A stretch of DNA of 64,000 nucleotides, taken from positions 62,001 to 126,000 of the forward strand of contig JODX01000016.1 of NCBI GenBank assembly GCA_000719105.1. Direction: 5' to 3'. A program made the position numbers and the translations under genes. How positions within the stretch are numbered: position 1 is the stretch's first letter; every line of letters begins with the position of its first letter. The stretch comes from Streptomyces sclerotialus (GTDB taxonomy: Bacteria; Actinomycetota; Actinomycetes; Streptomycetales; Streptomycetaceae). This document shows positions 34,529 to 43,258 of the stretch, in pieces. A model generated the notes under the pieces. The model saw nothing but the letters and a program-made list of their open reading frames with translations. It searched no databases and had not been told where the DNA came from.

Positions 34529-36621
34529 CGGTCCACCACATTCATGGCCATGGCTCCTGAAGCCGAGCAGTAGGGCCGTACCCACACCGGTCGTGCCGGG
34601 TGGAACACGGCGTATTCGGAGGGCTCGTCACCGACCAGCGGGACGGACGGGTAACCGTAGGCGCCCTTGACATCGGGGAAGTCCTCGAGCAGATGGCAGA
34701 TGCGCACCTTGCGCCGGTCGTACGGGTCCGGTTGCAGCCACCAGTCCCAGTCCTCCCAGCGTTCCAGCCGGTGGTCGACGACGTTGCGCACGGGCGCCTC
34801 GGCGCGGAACGACTGGCGGCCCAGGATCCGGACGGGGACCTCGAAGCTCTTCGTGTGCCGGCCGCGGCGGCTGACCACGAAGAGCGCGCCCGGCTGGATG
34901 TGGAGGTCCCCGCAGAGCACGCCCTCCAGGGCGATGCCGCTGTCGGTCACCTCCACGGAGACGCATTCGGCGTGTGTCTCACGGAGCACGGTGCGCAGCA
35001 TGAGCCGGCCGTTGGGCTGGGCGTAGGGCAGGTTCCAGCCGAGGAGGCCCTCCGTCGGCCGGGCGATCAGCCGGTTCCGTGCGTCGATGAGCGCCCTGGT
35101 GTCGCGGATGCCGGCCTTCATGTGCACGGGTCCCGCCTTCGGTGAGCGCATCGCCACCTGCCAGCGTCCGTCGCCGAGGTCGTCGAGGGTGGAGGGGGTG
35201 ACGGCGGCCGTGTAGCGGGTGCCGCCGTTGTCGAGCTGCTTGCGCACGGTGCGCAGCGGCACCTCCGGGAGGGGCGGGCCGTCCGAGGGCTTGTGCCGGA
35301 GCACGAAGTTCCAGCGGTGGCGGCCCTCGCCCGGGCCGTCGCAGGAGAGCCGCAGCCAGCCGGCGTCGTCCGCCGTGACGTCCACGGTGGCCGAGCCGAG
35401 GGACACCGGGGGCACCCTGGTCTGGACGGCTCCGGTCCTCCGGGTCGCGGCGGGGGCGCGGTAGCCGCGTACGGCGGCGGCACGGCGACGGGCCGCGTCC
35501 TCGAAGAGCTCGACGTAGCGGGCGGCCACCTGGGAGGGGTCGTACCGGGAGGCGTTGCGCAGCGCGGCCGCGCCCATGTCCTGGCGCAGCGCGTCGTCGG
35601 CCATGAGCCGCCTGAGGCCCCAGGCGATCGCCTCCACGTCCCCGTTGGGCACGAGCAGGCCGTCCTCCCCGTCGGTGAGGATCTCGCGGGGCCCCACGGG
35701 ACAGTCGGTGGAGACCACGGGCAGGCCGCAGCGCATCGCCTCCACCAGGGTCATGCCGAAGGACTCGGCGCTGGAGGTCACGGCGGCGATGGAGCCCTTG
35801 GCCCACTCGGACTCGATCGGTGAGAAGCCGCCCATGAGCAGGGCGCGGCCGGTCAGGCCGAGTTCGGTGACCAGGGCGCGCAGCTTCCCGGCCTCGCCGC
35901 CGTCGCCGTAGATGCGCAACTGCCAGTCGGGGAAGTCCGCCGCGAGCATGCCGAAGGCGCGGATCAGCAGGTCGTACCGCTTGATGTGGTGCATACGGCC
36001 GGCGCTGACCACCACCTTGTGTGTGCAGTCGGACGGCGACACGGAGGGCTGGGGCACGCTGTTGGGGATGCCGACCACGGTGATGCCGGGGATCGGGGTG
36101 TTCTCCATGAACGAGCGGGCGTCCGCCTCGGTGACCGTGGTGATGGCGTCGAGCCGGGGGTACACCCGGGCCATCTCGGCGCGCACCGCGGGCGGGATGG
36201 CCAGGTGGGTCATGTGTTCCTGGGCGACGCGCAGCGCACCGTCACGTGTGTGGGAGGCCACGAAGAGGTTCAGGCTGGGACGCGTGCCCACGACGACGTC
36301 GGCGTCCGTCTTCCTGAGTTCTCGGATGATGCGCCCGTCGGTGAACTTGCTGTACTGGGCGTAGAACTCCTCCTGGCGCGGCACCACTTCGCTGGGCTCG
36401 TCGCTGCCCGCGGCATCGCGGTCGGAGGAGCCGGGGCGCAGGTCGACGAGGGCCCGGACGGTGATGCGCGGGGATATCTCGAACTTGGTCGCGGTCGTAC
36501 GGCGGAACACCGAGACGATCTCCACGTCGTGGTGGGCGGAGAGGGCCTCGGCGAGGTTGATGACCGTGCGGTTCGTCCCTCCGATGCCGTAGATGTTGTT
36601 GATCAGGAAGGAGATCTTCAA
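34525..36621 (-). CDS. Glycosyltransferase family 4 with C-terminal extra domain
   Basis: A 698-residue protein. The N-terminal GT-B glycosyltransferase (1-385) begins MKISFLINNIYGIGGTNRTV and has the sugar-nucleotide-binding ESFGMTLVEAMRCGLPVV (E-x7-E). The C-terminal 300 residues form an apparently all-beta region (TVDVTADDAGWLRLSCDGPG onward) plus a tail rich in Trp and Pro; I do not recognise it. No signal or membrane segment is present. It lies between the Stealth and PIG-L genes with 4-bp overlaps on both sides, so it probably adds a sugar to the same polymer or lipid intermediate. Confidence 0.85.
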   Translation of the reverse strand: MKISFLINNIYGIGGTNRTVINLAEALSAHHDVEIVSVFRRTTATKFEISPRITVRALVDLRPGSSDRDAAGSDEPSEVVPRQEEFYAQYSKFTDGRIIRELRKTDADVVVGTRPSLNLFVASHTRDGALRVAQEHMTHLAIPPAVRAEMARVYPRLDAITTVTEADARSFMENTPIPGITVVGIPNSVPQPSVSPSDCTHKVVVSAGRMHHIKRYDLLIRAFGMLAADFPDWQLRIYGDGGEAGKLRALVTELGLTGRALLMGGFSPIESEWAKGSIAAVTSSAESFGMTLVEAMRCGLPVVSTDCPVGPREILTDGEDGLLVPNGDVEAIAWGLRRLMADDALRQDMGAAALRNASRYDPSQVAARYVELFEDAARRRAAAVRGYRAPAATRRTGAVQTRVPPVSLGSATVDVTADDAGWLRLSCDGPGEGRHRWNFVLRHKPSDGPPLPEVPLRTVRKQLDNGGTRYTAAVTPSTLDDLGDGRWQVAMRSPKAGPVHMKAGIRDTRALIDARNRLIARPTEGLLGWNLPYAQPNGRLMLRTVLRETHAECVSVEVTDSGIALEGVLCGDLHIQPGALFVVSRRGRHTKSFEVPVRILGRQSFRAEAPVRNVVDHRLERWEDWDWWLQPDPYDRRKVRICHLLEDFPDVKGAYGYPSVPLVGDEPSEYAVFHPARPVWVRPYCSASGAMAMNVVDR

Positions 36622-38381
36622 CGGACCTCACGCTCCTTCCGCTCGAACGGGCTCGGCACGGGGTAGTAGGACTCCAGGAAGCGGCTGAGCATCTTCGTCT
36701 GGCGCTCGATGTCCGCGCCGTCGGAGAGCGTGTCGTTGATGCAGAACGCCTGCCGGTCACGGCGCGCCAGCAGGATGCCGAGCCGCCGCTGGATCTCCGG
36801 CCTGGCCAGGTCGAGGTAGGCGAAGCTGATGTCGGAGGGCACGGCCCGTCCGGTGAAGTACGCGTAGTAGTGGTACAGCGAGGACGGGATCGAGATGTCG
36901 GTGGCGCTGCGGAACCGGCTGTGCGAGGTCTGCCAGTGCGCGTGGGCGAACTCGTGCTCGATCTCCAGGAGCACACTGCGGCGCAGGGCGTACGGGACAT
37001 GACGGATCTTCTGGACGATGGCCGTGCCGAAGTTCTCCAGCAGGAGCCGGCGGTTGTTCTTCCCCGCCGCGTCGACCGGGCGGTCGCCCAGGGTGAGCTC
37101 CCACCGGGGGACCTGGGACGGCGACAGGAAGGTACGGGTCATGCCGTTGGAGAGGAAGAAGTCCTGGGGAGTGACGGGGCGGCCCAGGAACATGTCGTCG
37201 TTGAAGTAGAGGAAGTGCTCGGACAGGCCCTTGATGTGGTGCAGGCGGCTCTCGATCGCGTGGGAGTTGAACGTGGGCAGCGCGGCCGGGTCGTCGAAGA
37301 TCTCGGAGTGGTCGACGACCGTGATGCGCGGGTGGCGGTCGTTGAGCCACGCCGGCCGCTGACGGTCCGTCACCAGGTACACGTGGCGCACCCAGGGGGC
37401 GTTCTGTTCCAGCGCGCGCAGTGAGTAGCGCAGTTCGTCACGGCTGATGTACCGGGCGGCGTTCGCGGCCTCGGTGTGATAACCGCCGTCGCCGAACGCG
37501 CTCCGGCGCCGCTGCCAGTGCGGATCGTTGCCGTCGACCCAGGTGTAGACGACGTCCACCGGGAAGCGGACGTCCTCGGGCAGGGGGTCCGCGCACGGCG
37601 GGATGGTGCGGACCGAGCGGGTGCGCCGGGTGTGCAGGGCGGCGAAGCCGGTCAGCCGGCTGACCGGGACGACGACCCGTGGCTCGTCGAACGCGACGTC
37701 CTCGGTGACGCGGTTGGGCCGCGGGGCGACCAGACGTCCCTCCTCCGGTCGCCAGAACTCGATGTCGCAGCCGTGTTCCAGCCCGAGGACGAGGGAGCCC
37801 GCCGGGTCGCTCCACAGCATGCCGACCCGCAGCACCGCTGCCTGCCGGGCCAGCGCCCGGCCGCGCCGGGAGCCGCACAGCGCCGTTCTGCCCACGGCGG
37901 CGTCGCCCCGGCAGGCGGTCAGGTAGACGGGGCCGCTGCGGGCGCAGCCCAGCAGGGCCTCGCCCACCCGGTGACGGTCCGCCTCGGCCACCGCGAGGCA
38001 CGAGCGGAAGTCGGAGTTCCCCCGGATGGCGAAGTAGTCGACGCCCGCCTCTTCCAGGAGGGTCACCACCAGTTCGAGGTTGGCCTCGCGCAGTCCCAGC
38101 GGGGACACGGTGGGCCGCACGAGGACGATCCGCGCGCCGTGCCCGGCCAGCGCGGCGAGCCGCTCCTCGCCCCGGAACAGCTGCGGCCAGCGGCGGCGTG
38201 CCCGTATGCCCCGGATCAGCCGTGCGCCCAGGGTGAGGGACTGGATGTGGCGCAGCAGTCGCTTGAGCGCCATGCGCAGCCGCATCGGTACACGGCGCGC
38301 GATCCGGCGTCTGAGGCCTGCGGGGACCAGGGTGCGGTACACCCCGACCGCGGCGGATGCCTCGGGGTTGCCAATGCTCAC
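36618..38381 (-). CDS. Stealth family hexose-1-phosphate transferase, catalytic type
   Basis: A 587-residue protein. A basic N-terminus is followed by a roughly 180-residue accessory module (YFAIRGNSDF ... DIEFW ... APRPNRV). The four Stealth regions follow: CR1 DVVYTWVDGNDPHW at 276-289; CR2 with ISRDELRYSLRAL and FLYFNDDMFLGRP; CR3 HVPYALRRSVLLEIE; CR4 FCINDT. Family members (CpsY, XcbA, GlcNAc-1-phosphotransferase) transfer sugar-1-phosphate to make phosphodiester-linked glycans. All catalytic motifs look intact. It overlaps its neighbours by 4 bp on both sides and is one of three paralogues in this operon. Confidence 0.9.
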   Translation of the reverse strand: MSIGNPEASAAVGVYRTLVPAGLRRRIARRVPMRLRMALKRLLRHIQSLTLGARLIRGIRARRRWPQLFRGEERLAALAGHGARIVLVRPTVSPLGLREANLELVVTLLEEAGVDYFAIRGNSDFRSCLAVAEADRHRVGEALLGCARSGPVYLTACRGDAAVGRTALCGSRRGRALARQAAVLRVGMLWSDPAGSLVLGLEHGCDIEFWRPEEGRLVAPRPNRVTEDVAFDEPRVVVPVSRLTGFAALHTRRTRSVRTIPPCADPLPEDVRFPVDVVYTWVDGNDPHWQRRRSAFGDGGYHTEAANAARYISRDELRYSLRALEQNAPWVRHVYLVTDRQRPAWLNDRHPRITVVDHSEIFDDPAALPTFNSHAIESRLHHIKGLSEHFLYFNDDMFLGRPVTPQDFFLSNGMTRTFLSPSQVPRWELTLGDRPVDAAGKNNRRLLLENFGTAIVQKIRHVPYALRRSVLLEIEHEFAHAHWQTSHSRFRSATDISIPSSLYHYYAYFTGRAVPSDISFAYLDLARPEIQRRLGILLARRDRQAFCINDTLSDGADIERQTKMLSRFLESYYPVPSPFERKEREVR

Positions 38382-39994
38382 GACGGGTTGTCAGGCTCCT
38401 CGGAACCCCCGTGCTCGAAGAGGCCGGCGACGGGGTAGTAGCGGCGCAGGAAGTGGGTGACGGCTCGGGTGCCGCCCCGGCCCAGGGAGAGTTCGGCCCC
38501 GAGGCCGAAGAACTGGATGTGCTGCGTGTCCCTGCGGACGAGCAGCCGGTCCAGGCGGGCCCGGATGCCGGGGAGGGCCGCATGCAGGACCGCGGACGCC
38601 TCGCCGGAGGGGTCGGCGAGCCCGGTGACGTGGCCGAAGTGGTGGGCCAGTCCGTCCATGGGGTGCGTGCCGGGCACGGTGGGCAGGCGCTGCGCGTCGG
38701 CGAGTTCGAGGGGCGGCACGTCCCGCTCGGCGAGGCGGGCGAGGATGTCGCAGCTGTACGGCTGCGGGCCGGCGGCGTAGCCGTGCGAGGCGACCCGGCC
38801 ACTGATCGCGTAGGCGGCGCGGGCCCAGGGGGCGAAGGACTCCTCGGCGGTCCAGGGGCCGCGGCGGGGGCGGGTCGTACCGTGCGGGCCGAAGTAGTCG
38901 AAGGGCCGGACCGGCCGGCCGAGCAGGGCTCCCGGGCGCAGCAGCAGGAAGTGGCCGGCGATGTCGGGCAGCTGGTGCAGCCGCCACTCGGCGCCGGGCC
39001 GGGCGCCCACGATGCTGAGCCGGTCGTCGGCCCCCCGCAGCCAGTCCGGTACGGGCGCCTGGGCGACCACGTGGACGACGTCGACCCAGGGCGCGTACTG
39101 GTGCAGCGAGCGCAGCGCGGCCCGCAGGAGTTCCTCGCCCCAGGGGGTGGCGTGCTGGTGCAGGAGGACCGCGTCGACCGGGAAGGTGATCTCCTCCAGG
39201 CGCGGGATGTCGAAGTTCTCCAGCGTGACCGTCGGCTCCATGTCGCCGTCGGTGTCGCAGTAGCCGGAGAGCCGTTCGAGGCCGATCTCGATGCCGGGCG
39301 CGTCGCTGGGCACGGCACGCTGGACCCGGTTCGGGCGGGGGCCGATGAGCCGCTCGGTGGGCAGGTCGGTGTTGACGGTCCAGAACTCGATCTCGACGCC
39401 CTGGTCCTCCCCCACCCAGAGGTTCTCGGTGGGTTCGGTGCGCAGCCAGGTGAGACGGATCACCCGCGCCTTGGCGAAGTGCTTCCACGCCTTCACATGG
39501 CTGCCGGGGATCGCCTGGGTGTCGTTCTTCGCGGGCGAGACGGAGACCACGTAGCCGGTGTGCTCCTCCAGCAGCGCGCGCAGCGCCCGGCGCACCGCTC
39601 CCTTGTCGCGCTGTTCCACGGCGATGCAGAGGCGGCGGTCGTCCAGGGCCGGGACCGCGAACCACGGGATGTCCGCGACGTCGAGGGCGTGGGTGACCAG
39701 ATCGTGGTCGAGCCGGCGGGCCAGGTCGACGGTGAGGCCGGTGTGCACATGGCCGATACGGCCGTCGGGCGCCTTGGTCCTGCGTTCGGAGCCGCCGATG
39801 GCCGCCTTGCGGACGCGCCGCAGGGCGCGCCGGTGCAGCCGTGCCTCACGCCGGCTCAGGGTCCGGGCGAGCCTGCGCTTGACCTTGCGCCGGACCTGGA
39901 CGGGGACGGTGCTGGCGGCGACGGAGCGGACCGGCTGGGGAACGAACCGCTGGTAGGCCTGGGCGGCGGAGCTCAGCGACGTCGGGTCTGACAC
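38378..39994 (-). CDS. Degenerate Stealth paralogue lacking catalytic motifs
   Basis: A 538-residue protein with a GTG start. It aligns by eye with the two neighbouring Stealth proteins over its whole length: the N-terminal module (WFAVPALDD ... IEFW ... GPRPNRV), then FPVDAV, LRAALRSLHQYAPWVDVVHV and HFLLLRPGALLGRPVRP. Where active paralogues have YTWVDGND it has LLHQHATPWG, and FNDDMF is replaced by LRPGAL, so the acidic metal/phosphate-binding residues are gone. The frame is intact and translationally coupled, so this is not a decayed gene but a probable non-catalytic subunit or regulator. Confidence 0.75.
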   Translation of the reverse strand: MSDPTSLSSAAQAYQRFVPQPVRSVAASTVPVQVRRKVKRRLARTLSRREARLHRRALRRVRKAAIGGSERRTKAPDGRIGHVHTGLTVDLARRLDHDLVTHALDVADIPWFAVPALDDRRLCIAVEQRDKGAVRRALRALLEEHTGYVVSVSPAKNDTQAIPGSHVKAWKHFAKARVIRLTWLRTEPTENLWVGEDQGVEIEFWTVNTDLPTERLIGPRPNRVQRAVPSDAPGIEIGLERLSGYCDTDGDMEPTVTLENFDIPRLEEITFPVDAVLLHQHATPWGEELLRAALRSLHQYAPWVDVVHVVAQAPVPDWLRGADDRLSIVGARPGAEWRLHQLPDIAGHFLLLRPGALLGRPVRPFDYFGPHGTTRPRRGPWTAEESFAPWARAAYAISGRVASHGYAAGPQPYSCDILARLAERDVPPLELADAQRLPTVPGTHPMDGLAHHFGHVTGLADPSGEASAVLHAALPGIRARLDRLLVRRDTQHIQFFGLGAELSLGRGGTRAVTHFLRRYYPVAGLFEHGGSEEPDNPS

Positions 39995-40009
39995 GTCATG
40001 AACTCCGTT

Positions 40010-41644
40010 TCATCGCTCGTGGGGGCTGGGGGTGGGGAAGTAGGCGTTGAGGAAACCGTCGAGCAGTTCCTGCTGGGCCTCGATGTCCTCGGGTGTCGAG
40101 AAGGCGTCGTTGAGACAGAAGGTGTCCTGGTTCCTTCCGTCGAGCAGTCGCTGGAGACGGTCCGCGAGGTCGGGGACGGCCAGTTGCAGATAGGTGAAGG
40201 GCATGGAACCGGGCTGGGCCCGTCCGGTGAGGGCCGCGTAGTAGAGCGCGAACGACGAGGTGGGCGACAGATCGGTCATCGCGCGGAAGCGGCTGGCCGA
40301 GGTCCGTGCCCAGGCCTCGGGGAAGTCCCGCTCGGCCTCCTCCATCGCCGAGCGGCGCAGGGCGTAGGGGATGTGCTCCATCGGCTGGGTGATGACCCTG
40401 CCGAAACGTTCCAGCAGCAGCGCGCGGTTGTTCTTGCACGCCGCGTCGACCGGGGTGTCGGTCTCGGCGACCGGACCCTGCGGGATGCGGTTGCGCGAGG
40501 GGAAGTAGCGCGCGATGCCGCTCGGGGTGAAGAAGGAGTGCGGGGCCACCGGGCGGCCCATGAACATGTCGTCGTTGAAGTACAGGAAGTGCTCGGCGAG
40601 CCCCTCGATGTGGTGGAGCTGGCTCTCGATCGAGTGCGAGTTGAACGTCGGCAGGTCCGCGGGGTTGCGGAAGATCTCCCGGTGGGTGGCGATGCGCAGC
40701 CCCGGTACGTCCTCCCGCAGCCAGGCCGGCACCTGGTCGTCGGTGACGATGTAGACGTTGCGGATCCACGGCGCGAACAGGTGCAGGGAGCGCACCGAGT
40801 AGCGCAGCTCGTCACGGCTGATGAAGCGGGCGTCGCTCGCGGACTCGGCGTGGTAGACCTCGCCCTTGGCCCGGGCCTTGCGCTGCTTCCACGCGGGATC
40901 GTTGCCGTCGACCCAGGTGTAGACGGCGTCGACGGGGAAGGCGATGTCGTCGGCGCAGTTCACCAGGAACTCGGGCCGGGTGGCCAGCGCGGGCGCCAGG
41001 TGCTCGGGCGTCCAGTCGGAGACGAAGCGGCTGAACAGCCGGGCGGCGCCGAGCACGTTCTGGGAGTTCATGGCGACGGCCCAGGTGGCGCGGTTGGCCC
41101 GGGGTGCCACCAGGTGGGTGCCGTGCGGGCGCCAGAACTCGATGGCGCAGCCGTACTCGTGCCCCAGCAGCAGATGCCGGCCGGGGTCGGTGCGGTACCA
41201 GCTGACCTGGACCACGCGCGCGGTGGCGACGTCGCGCCAGGCCTTCGGGTCGCGGGAGGAGACGGGGCGTGCGGGCCGGGGCGCGTCCGGGTCGATCACG
41301 CTCAGGTGACCGGGGTACTGGCCGAGGCCGCGGAACACAGCCCCGAGCACGCGCTCGCGGTCGTCCTCCGCGACGGCGACGACCGTTCCGTGGTCGACGG
41401 TGCCCCGCACGGCGAAGTAGGGGACGCCGACCGAGTCGAGCAGCGCGGTGAGGGCGGAGCGGTTGGCCTCCCTGGCCGCCAGCGGGGTCAGCCCGGGTTC
41501 GACGTAGACGTCGTCCTGCCCGGTGGTGGGCGCGGTGTGCTGCTGGTGGGCGGGCGTCCGCGGGGGTGCTCCGGCCTGGATCCCGTACAGGCTGCCGGAA
41601 CCACCTGCCATGCGGGGGACAGCGGGTTCGGAAAGCGTCGTCAC
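40010..41644 (-). CDS. Stealth family hexose-1-phosphate transferase, catalytic type (first gene of operon)
   Basis: A 544-residue protein with a GTG start. A Ser/Pro/Gln-rich tail of about 45 residues and the accessory module (YFAVRGTVDH ... AIEFWRP ... APRANR) precede the Stealth core: CR1 DAVYTWVDGNDPAW near 239-252, CR2 ISRDELRYSVRSL and FLYFNDDMFMGRP, CR3 HIPYALRRSAMEEAE, CR4 FCLNDAF. Catalytic residues match the copy at 36618-38381. The gap to the next gene is 15 bp. The expected reaction is transfer of a sugar-1-phosphate group; donor and acceptor are unknown. Confidence 0.9.
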   Translation of the reverse strand: MTTLSEPAVPRMAGGSGSLYGIQAGAPPRTPAHQQHTAPTTGQDDVYVEPGLTPLAAREANRSALTALLDSVGVPYFAVRGTVDHGTVVAVAEDDRERVLGAVFRGLGQYPGHLSVIDPDAPRPARPVSSRDPKAWRDVATARVVQVSWYRTDPGRHLLLGHEYGCAIEFWRPHGTHLVAPRANRATWAVAMNSQNVLGAARLFSRFVSDWTPEHLAPALATRPEFLVNCADDIAFPVDAVYTWVDGNDPAWKQRKARAKGEVYHAESASDARFISRDELRYSVRSLHLFAPWIRNVYIVTDDQVPAWLREDVPGLRIATHREIFRNPADLPTFNSHSIESQLHHIEGLAEHFLYFNDDMFMGRPVAPHSFFTPSGIARYFPSRNRIPQGPVAETDTPVDAACKNNRALLLERFGRVITQPMEHIPYALRRSAMEEAERDFPEAWARTSASRFRAMTDLSPTSSFALYYAALTGRAQPGSMPFTYLQLAVPDLADRLQRLLDGRNQDTFCLNDAFSTPEDIEAQQELLDGFLNAYFPTPSPHER

Positions 41645-41837
41645 GCCGGCTGCCCCTCACGGACGGATGCGCGCACCAGCACCGCTCCCCTCCTCCTTCC
41701 GCCCCGGCATCATGCCAGGACGGGTACTCGTGGCCGCTCGCCCTCGTGCCCCCCGGCTCGAAATCCACGGCCACACACGGCGCCGACGGCACCGTCGGCG
41801 TCATTCATCAAAATTTTAACCTTCACAGGCTTCACAC

Positions 41838-41867
41838 ATCATCACTATGTGCCCTCTCAGCTGTCAA
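41838..41867 (-). promoter_or_regulatory. Candidate promoter of the Stealth operon
   Basis: On the minus strand TTGACA (41867-41862), 18 bp, then GATGAT (41843-41838). The -35 is perfect and the -10 weak. It would give a leader of about 185 nt before GTG 41644. Confidence 0.35.
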
Positions 41868-41973
41868 CACCAGTCGCAAATGACAGAAAACACACCGCGA
41901 AGAACAAGGCGGCGGAAGAACGGATGGACAGCAGGTGAACCCGGACCCCGTCCGCCCCGCCGAGCAGTCGGTC

Positions 41974-41999
41974 TATAGTTCGGTCGCATTGCGGCAATG
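41974..41999 (+). promoter_or_regulatory. Candidate LCP promoter with start-site inverted repeat
   Basis: TATAGT at 41974-41979 is a good -10. No clear -35 precedes it. CATTGC-G-GCAATG at 41987-41999 is an inverted repeat placed where transcription would start, a possible operator. Confidence 0.4.
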
Positions 42000-42090
42000 A
42001 CGCCGCACGGGCCCGGCCTCTCCCCCCACTCGCGCCCTTCCCGCATTCTCCACCAGCACCCGAGCCACGCACCGAGAGAGGACCCGCGGC

Positions 42091-43188
42091 ATGACGCACG
42101 CCCCGACGGACACGGAACCCCGCAGATCCCGGCGCGCTCCGTCCGGTCGCAGGGTCAGGCCTCAGCGCCGCCGGCGCGTATGGCGCTGGATCGTCCTGGT
42201 GGTGGTCGTGCTGGTACTGGGCGCGGGCGGCACCGCCTACTGGCTGTACAGCGATCTGAACAACAACATCAAGGGCGTCGACCTGGAGAGGTCGCTCGGC
42301 GACGACCGGCCCGAGAAGCTGCCCACGTCGGGGCAGAACATCCTGGTGCTCGGTTCCGACTCACGCTCGGGGGCCAACGCCTCGCTGGGTACGGGCAAGG
42401 TCTCCGGGGCCCGCTCGGACACCGCTCTGGTGATGCACATACCCGACGGCCGCACCCAGGCCGTGGCCATCAGCATCCCGCGCGACACCCTGGTCACCCG
42501 CCCGGAGTGCACCAAGCCGGACGGCTCCACGATCGCACCGGCGGAGCGCGTGATGTTCAACTCCGTCTACTCCGTCGCCGGCCCCACCTGCGTGGTCAAG
42601 ACCGTGGAGCAGATGTCGGGGGTGCGGATGGACCACTTCGTCGAGATCGACTTCGCCGGCTTCAAGGACCTGGTGGACGCGATAGGCGGCGTGCCGGTCA
42701 CCATCGACCAGGCCATCAGTGACAAGTCCAGCGGCCTCGATCTCAGTGCCGGGACGCACACACTGAACGGCACCGAGTCGCTCGCGTTCGTACGGACCCG
42801 GCACGGCGTCGGTGACGGCAGCGACCTCGGCCGTATCGGGCTGCAGCAGCAGTTCCTGACCGCCCTGCTCTCCGAGATCAAGAAGCAGGACCTACTGGGC
42901 AGTCCGACGAAGACCTACAAGATCGCCGACGAGCTGACGGAATCAATGACCACGGACTCGGGTCTGGCCTCGCTGACGAAGCTGGCCGACTTCGGCCGCA
43001 GCCTGAACGGCGTCGACCCCACCACGATGGAGACCATCATGCTGCCGGTCGCGTACGACACGGAGGACCCCAACCGGGTGGTCGCCGCCGAGCCGCAGGC
43101 GACCCAGTTGTGGAAGGCGATCCGCAGCGACTCGGAGATCCCCGAGTCCGCGAAGAAGTCTCCCGCCACCGGCGGCAGTTCGTCCTGA
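42091..43188 (+). CDS. LytR-CpsA-Psr (LCP) family glycopolymer ligase
   Basis: A 365-residue protein. A basic cytoplasmic tail and one membrane helix (WRWIVLVVVVLVLGAGGTAYW) place the catalytic domain outside. LCP motifs are NILVLGSDSRSG, ARSDTALVMHI, AISIPRDTLV, and the arginines in AFVRTRHG and DLGRIGLQQQFL. LCP enzymes transfer glycopolymers from undecaprenyl carriers to peptidoglycan. Divergence from the Stealth operon suggests it attaches that operon's product. A Ser/Gly-rich C-terminal tail is short. A strong terminator follows directly. Confidence 0.93.
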   Translation: MTHAPTDTEPRRSRRAPSGRRVRPQRRRRVWRWIVLVVVVLVLGAGGTAYWLYSDLNNNIKGVDLERSLGDDRPEKLPTSGQNILVLGSDSRSGANASLGTGKVSGARSDTALVMHIPDGRTQAVAISIPRDTLVTRPECTKPDGSTIAPAERVMFNSVYSVAGPTCVVKTVEQMSGVRMDHFVEIDFAGFKDLVDAIGGVPVTIDQAISDKSSGLDLSAGTHTLNGTESLAFVRTRHGVGDGSDLGRIGLQQQFLTALLSEIKKQDLLGSPTKTYKIADELTESMTTDSGLASLTKLADFGRSLNGVDPTTMETIMLPVAYDTEDPNRVVAAEPQATQLWKAIRSDSEIPESAKKSPATGGSSS

Positions 43189-43198
43189 CCGGCACCTC

Positions 43199-43242
43199 AC
43201 GTCGTGGGGGCGGGTCCCGGCCGGGACCCGCCCCCACGACGT
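43199..43242. terminator. 44-bp perfect palindrome, bidirectional terminator
   Basis: The 22 bases from 43199 (ACGTCGTGGGGGCGG...) are exactly the reverse complement of the 22 bases ending at 43242, with no spacer. It lies between the convergent ends of the LCP gene and the propeller-protein gene. Confidence 0.85.
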
Positions 43243-43258
43243 TGCGCTCAGCGACCTG

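Larger units (their letters stand above)
41645..42090. other. Divergent intergenic region between the Stealth operon and the LCP gene
   Basis: There is no gene in these 446 bp. About 41800-41930 is the most AT-rich stretch I noticed in the window (for example CAAAATTTTAACC near 41810). Candidate promoters on both strands are listed separately. Confidence 0.6.
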
